Assembly: GCF_902825225.1 (NCBI RefSeq)
Contig: NZ_CADEAK010000004.1
Location: 62,001-126,000, forward strand
Direction of reading: 5' to 3'
Origin: Bartonella vinsonii subsp. berkhoffii ATCC 51672
Lineage (GTDB): Bacteria; Pseudomonadota; Alphaproteobacteria; Rhizobiales; Rhizobiaceae
DNA length: 64,000 nucleotides
A program made the translations under genes and the position numbers. Below the pieces are notes generated by a model that was not told the origin of the DNA, did no database searches, and saw only the letters and a list, made by a program, of their open reading frames with translations. This document shows, one piece after another, positions 40,440-50,037 of this stretch (position 1 is the first letter of the stretch; the number at the start of each line of letters is the position of its first letter).

Positions 40440-41672
40440 ATGGAGAGTGAAAAAGTGATCAAATTTCTTGTTCAATATCCTTTGCTAGAATCTATTGTTT
40501 GGCTTATTATTCTTATCATTATCGCACTTTTAGTCAATTTTTTAGCACGAAACCTCCTCTCTCATGGAGCAAAACGGCTTTCTTCTTTTCTTCCTAAAAA
40601 TACCAGCGTTGATATTGAATACACCATTGGGTACATAGCAAATATTGTTGCAGCCTTTATTCTCTCAATCGGTATTAATTTTATTCCGACACTCCCTGAT
40701 ACATTTAGCACCATTATAGAAAATGTTGCTAACGCCTTCATTATTCTTTTTGCTGTTCTCGCAATTTCTTCTTTCCTTAATGTTATTAATATCCTCTACG
40801 AACAACAACCAACAGCGCGGTTAAAACCAATAAAAGGTTATATTCAAATTGCCAAAATTGCGCTTTTTACTGTAGCTGCGATTCTCATGGTAGCAACATT
40901 AATTGACCGTTCACCTCTTATCCTTTTATCCAGTCTTGGTGCAATGGCCGCTGTCTTGATGTTGATTTTTCAAGATACACTCCTTTCTCTCATTGCAGGC
41001 ATTCAAATTTCATCTACCGATATGGTTCGTGTTGGCGATTGGATTCAAATCCCCAGTCTGGATGTAGATGGCGATGTCACTGAAATTGCACTCCATACTG
41101 TCAAAGTTCAAAATTTTGATAAAACAATCACGACCGTCCCTATCCGTAAACTGGTGACAGACCCTTTTAAGAATTGGCGTGGAATGGAGGAAGCAGGTGG
41201 ACGACGCATTAAACGCTCCCTCTTTATTGATCAATCAAGCATCCGTTTCCATACAGAAGAAGAACAACAATATCTCTCCCGCTTTAATTTGTTAGAAAAT
41301 TATCTCACACAAAAAATACCAGAAATCCATGAATGGAACACGCAATTAGATAAAAATCCGGACGTCTTAGCCAACACCCGCCGTTTAACCAACATTGGAA
41401 CTTTCCGTGCTTATGTTTTTGCATATTTAAAAAACCATTTAAATATCGAACAAAACATGACCCTGATGGCACGACAATTACCACCGACGCCAAATGGCTT
41501 GCCCCTGGAAATCTATTGCTTTACCAATACAACTGCTTGGCTAGAATATGAACAAATTCAAGCTGATATTTTTGACCACCTTTATTCCATTCTTCCTAGT
41601 TTTGGTCTAAAAATTTTTCAAAATCCAAGTGGCTATGATTTCCGTCATGTCTTAGAAGCGAAAGAAAAGTAA
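40440..41672 (+). CDS. MscS-family mechanosensitive channel
   Basis: A small-conductance mechanosensitive channel that releases solutes on hypo-osmotic shock. The protein has five or so N-terminal membrane helices (SIVWLIILIIIALLVNFLA, IANIVAAFILSIGI, IVVLAIS-like helices). The pore helix and beta domain follow: ALGAMAAVLMLIFQDTLLSL, DWIQIPSLDVDGDVTEI, TVKVQNFDKTITTVPIRKL. The cytoplasmic part is longer than in MscS. This resembles the YbdG/YnaI-type subgroup. The ATG at 40440 is used; a GTG at 40395 would add 15 residues. Neither has a good ribosome site. Confidence 0.88.
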   Translation: MESEKVIKFLVQYPLLESIVWLIILIIIALLVNFLARNLLSHGAKRLSSFLPKNTSVDIEYTIGYIANIVAAFILSIGINFIPTLPDTFSTIIENVANAFIILFAVLAISSFLNVINILYEQQPTARLKPIKGYIQIAKIALFTVAAILMVATLIDRSPLILLSSLGAMAAVLMLIFQDTLLSLIAGIQISSTDMVRVGDWIQIPSLDVDGDVTEIALHTVKVQNFDKTITTVPIRKLVTDPFKNWRGMEEAGGRRIKRSLFIDQSSIRFHTEEEQQYLSRFNLLENYLTQKIPEIHEWNTQLDKNPDVLANTRRLTNIGTFRAYVFAYLKNHLNIEQNMTLMARQLPPTPNGLPLEIYCFTNTTAWLEYEQIQADIFDHLYSILPSFGLKIFQNPSGYDFRHVLEAKEK

Positions 41673-41742
41673 AATGATAAACTTCAATTCATCCATTTTT
41701 TAAATCACCCTTATTTATAACAACAACGAAAGAAAAAGTATC

Positions 41743-43419
41743 ATGAATGGTTCACTGGTACTCCTTCATCTTGCAGGTGCTGTTTCTTTACTTCTTTGGG
41801 CTACACGCATGGTACGTACGGGTGTTGAACGTGCCTATGGTGATAAGCTTAAATACAAAATGTGCCACGTTATTTCCAAACCATTATTTGCTGTCAGTTT
41901 TGGACTTTTTACAGCAATGATTTTACAAAGCTCTACAGCAATAACACTCCTTGTTGGTTCTTTTGTCGAATCTGGTTTTGTCTCTGGATTAGCGGGGCTT
42001 ATGGCTGTGCGTGGAGGAGAATTAGGATCGGCACTCGTTGTTAAAATTCTCTCCTATGACCTCACTATCGTTGTGCCCCTGTGTCTTTTAATTGGCACCT
42101 GTATTTTCATGACAACTGAAAAACGGGATTGGCGTCAAATAGGACGTATTGTCATTGGTATTGGCCTTTTGATTTTATCTTTACAGATGATAAGTGAAGC
42201 AACCGAACCTTTACGTGATAGCGCTATTTTACCAAGCATCATTCGTTATCTTTCTACCGATCCTGTTTCTACCTTTTTGTTGGCAGCCACATTAACTTAT
42301 CTCTTACACTCATCCATTGCTGGAATCATTTTGCTGATCAATTTTGCTAATTATGACCTCATCCATGCTCAACTTTGTGTTATCATGGTTCTTGGCGTTA
42401 ATTTTGGTTCTTCTCTTATAGCACCCCTTTTAACACGCAACGCCTCTCCTAATACCCGCCTCGTTCCCTTGGGGAATTTACTTATGCGCGGCGCTGGTTC
42501 AATCCTTGCTCTTATCTTATTTCTTTCCTTTCAACCACCAATCACATGGTTTGGTGATAAGCCCTCTACTCAAGTTATCAACGCCCATATCATTTTTAAT
42601 GTCTTCATTCTTCTTGCTGGAATACCACTCTCGAAATGGGTTTTAAAACTAACCACTCAAATTGTTCAGATAAGTACAAAAAAAACACAAGGCGATAAAA
42701 CGCTTAATTTATCTGATCAAACCGCCCTTGATGATAGCGTTATTGAACGCCCAACTTTAGCACTTTCTAATGTCAAACGTGAGGTCATCCATATTTGTGA
42801 TCTTGTGGATATTATGCTAGAAAAAATCATGGGACTTTATGAGAAACCTGATCCTGACATCATCCGTGAACTCAACCAGCTGAACACTATATTGGATAAA
42901 AAACATATCGCAATCAAACTTTATCTCGCACGATTAGCTGGACAAAAATTGTCTGATGAAGAAGCTCTTCAAACACAAGAACTTTTAGGTGCTTGTATAA
43001 AATTGGATCAAGCAGGAGATATTATCATTCATAATATGCTTATGCTGATTAAAAAGAAACAACAAAAAAATTTACAATTTAGCAGCGAGGGATGGGACGA
43101 CCTTCTTCGTTTCCACGCTATTGTCCTAGCCAATGCGCATATCGCATTTAATGTTCTTGTCTCACATGATACACATACCGCACATTTATTGGTACAGAAA
43201 AAAGATCAGCTTCGAAATTTAGAAAAAGAGATGAGTTTGAAGCATTTGAAACGCCTTCGTGAAGGTGATCTCACAAATGTAGAATCGTCAAACCTTCATC
43301 TTGACACTGTACGCGATTTGAAACAGATCAATTCCCTTTTAACCTCAATGATCTACCCAATCTTAGAAGCACAGGGACTTCTCCAAAGTTCCCGCCTACG
43401 CAATCCTGCTGAACAGTAA
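41743..43419 (+). CDS. Na/Pi cotransporter family protein with PhoU-like C-terminus
   Basis: The N-terminal 310 residues form a polytopic NptA/YjbB-type transporter core. The characteristic first repeat is QSSTAITLLVGSF; the second repeat is altered to LLHSSIAGIILLINF, where QSS is expected. The C-terminal 220 residues are soluble and helical, like PhoU (SNVKREVIHICDLVDIML, RDLKQINSLLTSMIYPI). Family members export or take up phosphate with sodium. The length of 558 residues is normal. It follows mscS after 70 nt on the same strand and may be co-transcribed with it. Confidence 0.87.
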   Translation: MNGSLVLLHLAGAVSLLLWATRMVRTGVERAYGDKLKYKMCHVISKPLFAVSFGLFTAMILQSSTAITLLVGSFVESGFVSGLAGLMAVRGGELGSALVVKILSYDLTIVVPLCLLIGTCIFMTTEKRDWRQIGRIVIGIGLLILSLQMISEATEPLRDSAILPSIIRYLSTDPVSTFLLAATLTYLLHSSIAGIILLINFANYDLIHAQLCVIMVLGVNFGSSLIAPLLTRNASPNTRLVPLGNLLMRGAGSILALILFLSFQPPITWFGDKPSTQVINAHIIFNVFILLAGIPLSKWVLKLTTQIVQISTKKTQGDKTLNLSDQTALDDSVIERPTLALSNVKREVIHICDLVDIMLEKIMGLYEKPDPDIIRELNQLNTILDKKHIAIKLYLARLAGQKLSDEEALQTQELLGACIKLDQAGDIIIHNMLMLIKKKQQKNLQFSSEGWDDLLRFHAIVLANAHIAFNVLVSHDTHTAHLLVQKKDQLRNLEKEMSLKHLKRLREGDLTNVESSNLHLDTVRDLKQINSLLTSMIYPILEAQGLLQSSRLRNPAEQ

Positions 43420-43786
43420 ACGGCTAAATCTTCACTTTGAGGATATTTAAAAGATAACGAATCATATCGATCATGATATTTAAAAATTCAAAATGTCTTA
43501 CTCAAATACTCTTACCAAAAGTACACCATTTCATAACATCAAAGAAAAAACACGCCATGAGAAATAAAAATATCTGTCAGATTACAATAATGGTAATGTT
43601 TTTACAGATTCAACCTATACAAGATTTTATAAAGAATTAAACAACATCACTTCAAGAGTCATTGATATCCTAATAATACGCTTTTTTAAAAAAATTTTGG
43701 ATATCCATTTTCTCATTATTTTAGGCATATCATTTTAATTTTTCCAGAATTTTTTATAATAATTGGAAAAATATACTTATAAATAC

Positions 43787-43805
43787 ACTTTTATACTATA
43801 AAAGT
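43787..43805. promoter_or_regulatory. 19-bp AT-rich palindrome
   Basis: ACTTTTATA-C-TATAAAAGT is a perfect palindrome in the 645-bp spacer between the Na/Pi gene and the GlsB-type gene. No T-tract follows a stop codon here, so an operator is at least as likely as a terminator. The rest of the spacer is AT-rich without genes. Confidence 0.35.
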
Positions 43806-44064
43806 ACTTTTTAAGACGTTTTTTTACATAAAATAGTTGCACACTTCAGTGTTTTTTTGTATTATTGAGATAGTGATGTGTATCTGTGATTTTATGGATA
43901 TAATACTGCACGCATAAGATGTTCGCGTGAGTTGAAAAAACAACGAAGTAAAAATAAAGTTTCCAACAGCAATATCCTTTCTCTGGGGAAAAGAGAGTCT
44001 TGACCTTTACAAAGCTTACCCTAGTTAGAACTAACAGTTTAGATTCAGGCAAAGGAGAATATAA

Positions 44065-44316
44065 ATGGAAGACGCAAACATTGGCTGGATTGCAGCTATT
44101 ATTATCGGTGGTCTTGCAGGTTGGGCTGCACAGTATCTTATGAAAAGCCAGACAGGTGTATTTCTAAACATTATCCTAGGAATTATTGGAGCCGCATTAG
44201 CGAGCTTTGTTTTTGGCCTTTTAGGCGTGAGCTTTGCTGGATGGCTTGGCTATCTTATTTCAGGTTTTATAGGAGCCTGCATTCTTATATGGATAGGAAG
44301 AAAAATTCGCCCATAA
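44065..44316 (+). CDS. GlsB/YeaQ/YmgE family stress-response membrane protein
   Basis: An 83-residue protein made of three membrane helices with the family's glycine motifs: IAAIIIGGLAGWAAQYLMK, ILGIIGAALASFVFGLLG and LISGFIGACILIWIGRKI. The family (transglycosylase-associated, PF04226) is induced by stress in many bacteria; the biochemical role is unknown. AAAGGAG lies 8 nt before the ATG. A good terminator follows about 100 nt after the stop, so it appears to be a single-gene transcript. Confidence 0.92.
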   Translation: MEDANIGWIAAIIIGGLAGWAAQYLMKSQTGVFLNIILGIIGAALASFVFGLLGVSFAGWLGYLISGFIGACILIWIGRKIRP

Positions 44317-44409
44317 ATATTTGTTCATTTCTCTAAAAGCATCTTTTGGTGCTCAATAGAATAAGTGAAGTATTTCTACCATAGTTTTAAATATAGCTAT
44401 TGGTGGAGT

Positions 44410-44457
44410 GATGGTTAGATGCTTAAACAGCCATCTTTTTGCATCACCATCTTTTTT
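44410..44457 (+). terminator. Rho-independent terminator of the GlsB-type gene
   Basis: GATGGT plus GATGC pair with GCATC plus ACCATC across a long loop, with a 2-nt bulge, and six T follow the stem. It lies in the plus direction, about 95 nt after the GlsB-type stop. Confidence 0.65.
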
Positions 44458-44944
44458 GGGCAACATTTTGTCTTTTTGGGACCACTATTTTGGGGACCAT
44501 TATTATTGTGTCGTTAAATGAGAAACGGCAAAGATTTGTGATTTACCATCCCCTATCAATAGCTATAAGCATTTATACGAATAGAGATGATGCTGTTAGT
44601 TTAGTGCAATACTGTATTCGTTTCATTTTTTACAATTCGCGTTCAAGATCTTGAAGAACTGGTTACTCCAATACTCTTCCTATACTCAAAATTCCGCTAA
44701 TAAAAAAATATTACAAGATAATATATACCCCATTTTTCTTTCATTTTTTTCATTAAATAATTTTTATAGTCAACTGATTTGTAATCATAAAGCAAAAAAA
44801 CAGAATATATTACATTTTATTTTAAATAAATAAATCAAAATTATTTTTTCTAAATAAGAAAAAACAATACACTTATGGTATATATTTATTTTATGTGAAT
44901 ATTTGACATTATTAATGTATATTATTTCATAAAATCAGACCTTT
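44458..44944. other. Gene-free AT-rich stretch
   Basis: No supported gene or RNA between the terminator and the packaging-ATPase remnant. Composition is very AT-rich. It probably is further decayed phage DNA, but nothing is recognisable. Confidence 0.4.
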
Positions 44945-45812
44945 TTAATGAAAGGTTCCATAGGCTCCTTTTACAGCCGGTGTATGAAAACAAACATTAC
45001 CTTCTCTAATAAATTTAGCTAACTGTTTTAAATGGGAATCTCTTGAAACTTTTCCTTTAATTGCATTTTCATACAAAACATCATTATCTATACTATATGT
45101 AATATATCCATTACTTCTCCCATTTTTGATGAATAGTTTCTCATTTGCAAAAAATATAGCTAACTCTTGCCCATCTATAATAAGATTAATGAATGGATTT
45201 TTATGTACAGATTTCATCTTGTCTACAAAAGCAAAATCGTCTTTAAGAAGGGTGTTTGCTAATTAGAATACTCCAAGAGTTATAATGAGTAAATTCATTA
45301 TTTTCATGATTATGTAATGCAAAAAAGTCAAAATAAGGATTAGATCTTGAATGACTACTTCCAAAGCATATTACTCTACCATCATTACGGTTTTTGAAAA
45401 CAGTTTCACATAAGCTTACTAATTTTTGTGGTTCATCTCTTAAGTACCTATTATTTTCACAAATATATTCCTCGAATATAATCGTTTTAACGTTTGGAAA
45501 TGCGTTCTGTTTGTACTGATGCACTAAAGCTAAAGGTATGAGGTAACCACATATTTTATCATGTTTAGGCTTAATTATAGGAGGCCTTTTGTAACTCTTA
45601 CTCCATTTCACTCTTTCTAAATTATTTAAATGCGTTTCTGAATTATAAATAATACAATCACCTTTACATCTAAACTCAAATGGTCCGAGTATTCCTTCAT
45701 TCCTTTTTTTATATGCATTACAAACGAATTTTAAGGTACTAAATGTTTTTCCCAATCCCCTGTTGCTATCAAGAAAATTCCACAGTGCATTGTATGAAAG
45801 AGCTTTAGACAA
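44945..45812 (-). pseudogene. Disrupted phage DNA-packaging ATPase, phi29 gp16-like
   Basis: The 5' part (189 codons from a TTG) has a P-loop SNRGLGKT at residues 16-23, a Walker-B-like TIIFEEY at 110-116, then TVFKNRNDGRVICFGSS and NPYFDFF at 158-164. From memory these match phi29 gp16 in order and spacing (GARGIGKS, NAYPNVSTIVFDEF, TVFRNR, NPYFLFF). The first frame stops at 45243. The C-terminal domain continues in another frame (TLLKDDFAFVDKM, then the 90-codon piece with FINLIIDGQELAIFF and LKQLAKFIREGNVCF). It resembles the gp16 end (FVFSIVYNGFTLGVW, LRKLASAFMNGYLRF). About 30 residues at the junction are missing, so the gene is inactive. Confidence 0.72.
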
Positions 45813-45823
45813 ATCGTAATATA

Positions 45824-45991
45824 TTATATTTTACCTTTTCTCATAGAAATACGACCCATCATATAATTTTCATATCTCCTTTTCTTAAGAGCTCTCATAC
45901 CATTTTCCCTTATATCTTTTTTCCGTTTAAAAACTTGCTGCCTTTGCCTTTCTATATTAAAATGGGAATATCTATTTTTATCACTTAACAT
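45824..45991 (-). CDS. Small basic ORF upstream of the packaging-ATPase remnant
   Basis: Fifty-five codons on the same strand, ending 11 nt before the ATPase remnant. Composition is strongly Arg/Lys-rich (FKRKKDIRENGMRALKKRRY). There is no clear ribosome site at the ATG, and the frame is open a few codons upstream to a stop, so it may be the tail of a longer lost gene. Adjacency suggests the same phage origin. No family is recognised. Confidence 0.35.
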   Translation of the reverse strand: MLSDKNRYSHFNIERQRQQVFKRKKDIRENGMRALKKRRYENYMMGRISMRKGKI

Positions 45992-46025
45992 GGCGTACGG
46001 AACACGGTTTTAGATATGGAGTGAA

Positions 46026-46544
46026 ATGATTTCTAAACCAAAAGACTCCATCTTGCCCCCTCTCAAATGGCTATCTGATCAAGACCCCTCAATACCAGAG
46101 AACATTCGTGATTGGCTCATGGAAGCGAACTCTATGACACTCCGATTGAAAAACTATTGTACCTGCATACATGTCGAACCACAACGGGAATGTTTCATTA
46201 CGCGGGATAAACTAAAAGAAGAAGCTCAACATCTCCCTGTTAGCTCACGTTATTGGTTACGCGAAGTCATACTGATGGGAGACAATCAACCTTGGCTTCT
46301 TGGACGCACTGTAATCCCGCAAGAAACTCTCTTGGGACATAATCAAGCACTTATGCATTTGAGTACTATACCATTGGGACACTATCTATTTAACAGTGGC
46401 AAATTAACCCGCGATTACATTCATATTGGCCAAAAAAATGCATTGTGGGCACGCCGTTCCCGTTTGCGATTAGCAAACAAACCATTGTTGCTAACCGAAC
46501 TGTTTTTAGCAGCTTCACCGCTTTACACAACAAATCTTACGTAA
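46026..46544 (+). CDS. ubiC: Chorismate pyruvate-lyase
   Basis: UbiC converts chorismate to 4-hydroxybenzoate and pyruvate, the first step of ubiquinone synthesis. The 172-residue protein follows the E. coli protein throughout: [68 protein letters not shown] and [16 protein letters not shown]. The product-binding Arg and Glu of the family fall in these segments. GGAGTGAA lies just before the ATG. It begins only 34 nt from the phage remnant on the opposite strand. No other ubi gene is nearby. Confidence 0.93.
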   Translation: MISKPKDSILPPLKWLSDQDPSIPENIRDWLMEANSMTLRLKNYCTCIHVEPQRECFITRDKLKEEAQHLPVSSRYWLREVILMGDNQPWLLGRTVIPQETLLGHNQALMHLSTIPLGHYLFNSGKLTRDYIHIGQKNALWARRSRLRLANKPLLLTELFLAASPLYTTNLT

Positions 46545-46759
46545 ATGAAAAAAACAATATCTTAAAGAAGAAGAGTATAACGTAAAATAGATGACAGATG
46601 TCTTATTGACTCATTAATAAAAAGAACCCATCTGTTTACTTTAAAATACGCCTTTTGTTGTAATTTTCCTAAAAACTGTTGCTTATTTACCCCTGTCTCT
46701 TTACGAAAGAGCACTAATGATAAAATATTTTCAGACACACTGTGTTGCTGGATTAAAAT

Positions 46760-47190
46760 TTACTGCAATTTTTTACAAAATCTCTTGCCAACCTTAGAAA
46801 AATTCATTTTCTCAGTAGAGCGTTTCTTGAACATACTATAATCTCTTACCAATATCACTGAAGAATCCTGTTTCTTCTTGCCCTAAAACTTTACCAAGCA
46901 ACTCCCCGCCTTCCTTTTTATCAAGCTGATAAGAAAAGAATTCGTGAAAGACTATTATTTTCTCTTGTTTCTCTCAATTGTAAACAAACAGATTCGTATA
47001 AACGTGCATAAACTCCTTATACCATTTTATTATTTTAACTAAAATAAACTGCCTCTGATAAACATCTCTTTCTAGTCTCCTTTTATCACGCTCTCTAATC
47101 GGCCATATTAATATTTAACTAAAGTACCCCAAGAATAGCGTTATCCTGCGCCTTCAAATAATATGAAGCGCTCCGCCAATCTGATTAGAA
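46760..47190 (-). pseudogene. Decayed GatB/YqeY-domain gene
   Basis: In the gap before carA the minus strand carries scattered pieces of one protein in order: LKAQDNAILGVL, LNINMA, IRERDKRRLERD, RLYESVCLQL, EKQEKIIVFHEFFSYQL, ETGFFSDIGKRL, then KRSTEKMNFSKVGKRFCKKLQ-type end and a stop at 46760. These follow YqeY proteins (STLRLINAAI, REREEIAIIREFLP, GASSIKDMGKV, RMDFSKV). Several frameshifts and stops break the frame. In Rhizobiales yqeY sits between carA and dnaG, exactly where this relic is. The 5' limit is approximate. Confidence 0.72.
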
Positions 47191-47441
47191 AATATAAATT
47201 TATCTCATTCTATCTACTGAGAAAAACTGCTTTTTCAGCAATCCTTCTACGTCTTACAATATACAAAAAATAATTAATCGGAGATTTTAGAAAAATTCAA
47301 AAACAGGACTTTACCTCCTTATAGAATATACCTATACTCTCTATCTCAAGCGAAACATTGTAAACAATATACACAAAAGCTGTTATGCTTTTGCGCGGTG
47401 TTGGTTATTATACCTTTCAGAAATAATTGTGGATGCACACT

Positions 47442-48638
47442 ATGACACAAACTACCCCATCTTGCGATCCTTGGAGTGTAAGAAAACCTACAGCCCTCTT
47501 AGTATTAGCTGATGGAACAGTTATTGAAGGTAAAGGAGTCGGTGCTACAGGCATTGCTGAAGGTGAAGTGTGTTTCAACACCGCCATAACAGGCTATGAG
47601 GAAATTCTTACAGATCCATCATATACGCAGCAAATTGTTAATTTTACTTTTCCTCACATAGGAAATGTAGGGACAAATAGTGAAGATATTGAAGATCTCA
47701 CTCCTCTCAACTTTCATGGTGCCATCGGTGCTCTTTTCAAAGCAGACATTACACGTCCCTCCAACTATCGCGCAAATGAAAACCTGCATCAATGGCTCAA
47801 AGCACGTAAAATTATCGCACTTTGCGGTATTGATACACGCGCACTCACCATTCTTATTCGAGAAAAAGGTGCACAAAATGCTATCATTGCACATGATCCT
47901 CATGGGCATTTTGATATCCCTTCTCTGCAGAAACGTGCACAAAAATGGCCAGGTCTTATCAATCTTGACCTTGCGAAAAACGTCACCTCTAAAGCATTAG
48001 GGCAATGGAATGAAAAGCCATGGGTATGGGATAAAGGTTATCATACAAACAGTGTGTATAATCTTCATATCATTGCAATCGACTATGGTATTAAGCGTAA
48101 TATTCTTCGTCTGATGGCTACACAAAATGCGCGCATTACTATCGTGCCTGCACATACAAGTGCAGAAGAAATTTTAACAATGAACCCTGATGGTATTTTT
48201 CTTTCTAACGGTCCAGGTGATCCAGCAGCAACAGCGCAATATGCCGTTCCAACTATTAAAACATTGATTGATCATAATTTGCCACTTTTCGGTATATGTC
48301 TTGGTCATCAACTTTTAGCTCTCACTCTTGGGGCAAAAACCATAAAAATGCACCAAGGACATCATGGCGCTAATCATCCTGTTAAAGACCTTAACACCGG
48401 AAAAGTTGAGATTGTATCAATGAACCATGGTTTTGCTGTAGACGCTACCTCTTTACCACAGCATGTCCAAGAAACACATATTTCCCTCTTTGATGGTTCA
48501 AACTGTGGAATTCGAATTATTGGAAAACCGGTTTTTTCTGTTCAATATCATCCCGAAGCTTCCCCTGGACCACAAGATAGCCACTACCTCTTTCAACATT
48601 TCTGTGATCTTATTATGGATTATAAAAAAATAGCTTAA
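47442..48638 (+). CDS. carA: Carbamoyl-phosphate synthase, small (glutaminase) subunit
   Basis: CarA hydrolyses glutamine and channels ammonia to CarB for carbamoyl phosphate, used in pyrimidine and arginine synthesis. The N-terminal CPSase domain has EGEVCFNTAITGYEEILTDPSY and CGIDTRALT. The class I glutamine amidotransferase domain has SNGPGDP, the nucleophile Cys in FGICLGHQLLAL, and the catalytic His-Glu in QYHPEASPGP. The ATG at 47442 is used; an in-frame ATG (47433) and a TTG (47427) lie just upstream. The length is 398 residues. carB is 3.3 kb away on the same strand, separated by two unrelated genes. Confidence 0.96.
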   Translation: MTQTTPSCDPWSVRKPTALLVLADGTVIEGKGVGATGIAEGEVCFNTAITGYEEILTDPSYTQQIVNFTFPHIGNVGTNSEDIEDLTPLNFHGAIGALFKADITRPSNYRANENLHQWLKARKIIALCGIDTRALTILIREKGAQNAIIAHDPHGHFDIPSLQKRAQKWPGLINLDLAKNVTSKALGQWNEKPWVWDKGYHTNSVYNLHIIAIDYGIKRNILRLMATQNARITIVPAHTSAEEILTMNPDGIFLSNGPGDPAATAQYAVPTIKTLIDHNLPLFGICLGHQLLALTLGAKTIKMHQGHHGANHPVKDLNTGKVEIVSMNHGFAVDATSLPQHVQETHISLFDGSNCGIRIIGKPVFSVQYHPEASPGPQDSHYLFQHFCDLIMDYKKIA

Positions 48639-48795
48639 TTAAAGTGCTCTTCTTTTAGATTTTCTCTCTTCAATCACACGCTTTTCCCTCGCAAAAATCC
48701 ACTCTTTTTCAGAAAGCGTAATCTGCTCCTAGAACACGTAAGTTGTATTTTATAGGTCTTGAGAAAATATTCTTATTAATCAGAAACGCCAAAAA

Positions 48796-50037
48796 TTAGC
48801 GTACCCGTAAAGCAAAAACTATCGTCGTCACCACAAGCACACAAAAGCTCCCCACAAAAGGAGCACCAGAAAAATAAAACATCGCGCCTTCATGGGTAAA
48901 ATATTCGAAGAGAAGCATATAAAAAATAGGACCGAATATTAAGCTCAATGAAACAACTGATGTCATCGCTCCCTGCAATTCTCCTTGTGCATTCGCCGGT
49001 ACCTGTTCTGAAGCAATAGCGCGCATAGGTGCATGAACAAGATACTCAAGCATAGTACACGAAAAAACTGCATAAAACATCCAGCCTTGTGTCGCAAATG
49101 TGTAACCAAACATAGCAGCCAATGCAAACAGAAGACCCAATATGACAATACGCCAATTGCTCCATCGCTTAGAAAAATAAGGCAAAATAAGCGCTACCAC
49201 AATAATCTGTCCTATGCCGAAAACACTATAAGACACTCCAATAGACAACGTGCTCCAATCGTAGCGTTCTTTAGCAACAAATGCCCAAATGCTCGGCCAT
49301 ATAGATTCCGCAAGCCAATAAAGAAAAAAGACCAACAACATCCAGAGAACTTTTGGATATTGTCTGAGCTGTAAAAGGGCACCTAAAGGATTGGCACGTT
49401 TAATATCAAAAGAGCGTCTATTCCACATAGGAAGCGTTTCTGGAAGCATAACCCACGCAAAAATAAAATTCATGAGTGAAAAACCAGCAGCAAAATAAAA
49501 CGGAACACGCGGACCAAATTGCCCTAAAAAACCTCCAATGAATGAACCTAAAATAAATCCCAACCCAGATGCAATTCCTAACAGAGCAAAATTGCGCGTA
49601 CGAGTCCTCTCATCAGAGATATCGACAAGATAAGCCGTACAAATTGCAAAATTAGCACTACTCATCCCTGACAAAAGGCGCCCAATAAACAACATAGAAT
49701 AGCTCCATGCTATAGCACATATAAAGTTATAAAGAGCAAAACTAATAATAGAAATAAGCAAAATAGAACGACGACCATAGCGATCAGAGAGATTGCCAAT
49801 GACCGGAGCAAATAAAAATTGCATTGCTGAATAAGCTACAAATAATCCTCCCCCTTCTACAGAAGCTTCGCTAATATTCTTTCCCGTCAACTGAGCAAAA
49901 TATTCAGGCAAAATAGGACTAATGATTGCGATACCAATAATATCCAGTAATAAAGTAATAAAAACTAAACTAAGCCCATGATGGATAAATTTTTGATCGA
50001 GCTTTTGGCTACTCATAGCATGTAAATTGCTTTCCAT
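48796..50037 (-). CDS. MFS transporter, TetA-like
   Basis: Twelve membrane segments of the major facilitator superfamily. It has the TetA-type start (LDIIGIAIISPILPEYFAQL), motif A GNLSDRYGRRSILL between helices 2 and 3, and ERTRTRNFALLGIASGLGF. The second half includes WLAESIWPSIWAFVAKERY and VPANAQGELQGAMTSV, as in tetracycline/multidrug efflux proteins of the TCR group. Chromosomal homologues are common in Rhizobiales; resistance should not be assumed. The ATG at 50037 is used; the frame is open to a TTG at 50049. It converges on carA and lies between carA and carB. Confidence 0.9.
   Translation of the reverse strand: MESNLHAMSSQKLDQKFIHHGLSLVFITLLLDIIGIAIISPILPEYFAQLTGKNISEASVEGGGLFVAYSAMQFLFAPVIGNLSDRYGRRSILLISIISFALYNFICAIAWSYSMLFIGRLLSGMSSANFAICTAYLVDISDERTRTRNFALLGIASGLGFILGSFIGGFLGQFGPRVPFYFAAGFSLMNFIFAWVMLPETLPMWNRRSFDIKRANPLGALLQLRQYPKVLWMLLVFFLYWLAESIWPSIWAFVAKERYDWSTLSIGVSYSVFGIGQIIVVALILPYFSKRWSNWRIVILGLLFALAAMFGYTFATQGWMFYAVFSCTMLEYLVHAPMRAIASEQVPANAQGELQGAMTSVVSLSLIFGPIFYMLLFEYFTHEGAMFYFSGAPFVGSFCVLVVTTIVFALRVR

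Noticed and set aside
48796-50037. TetA-like transporter considered as an acquired tetracycline-resistance gene
   Set aside because: No mobile-element ends, no tetR partner, and chromosomal TetA-like proteins are common in Rhizobiales; resistance cannot be claimed.
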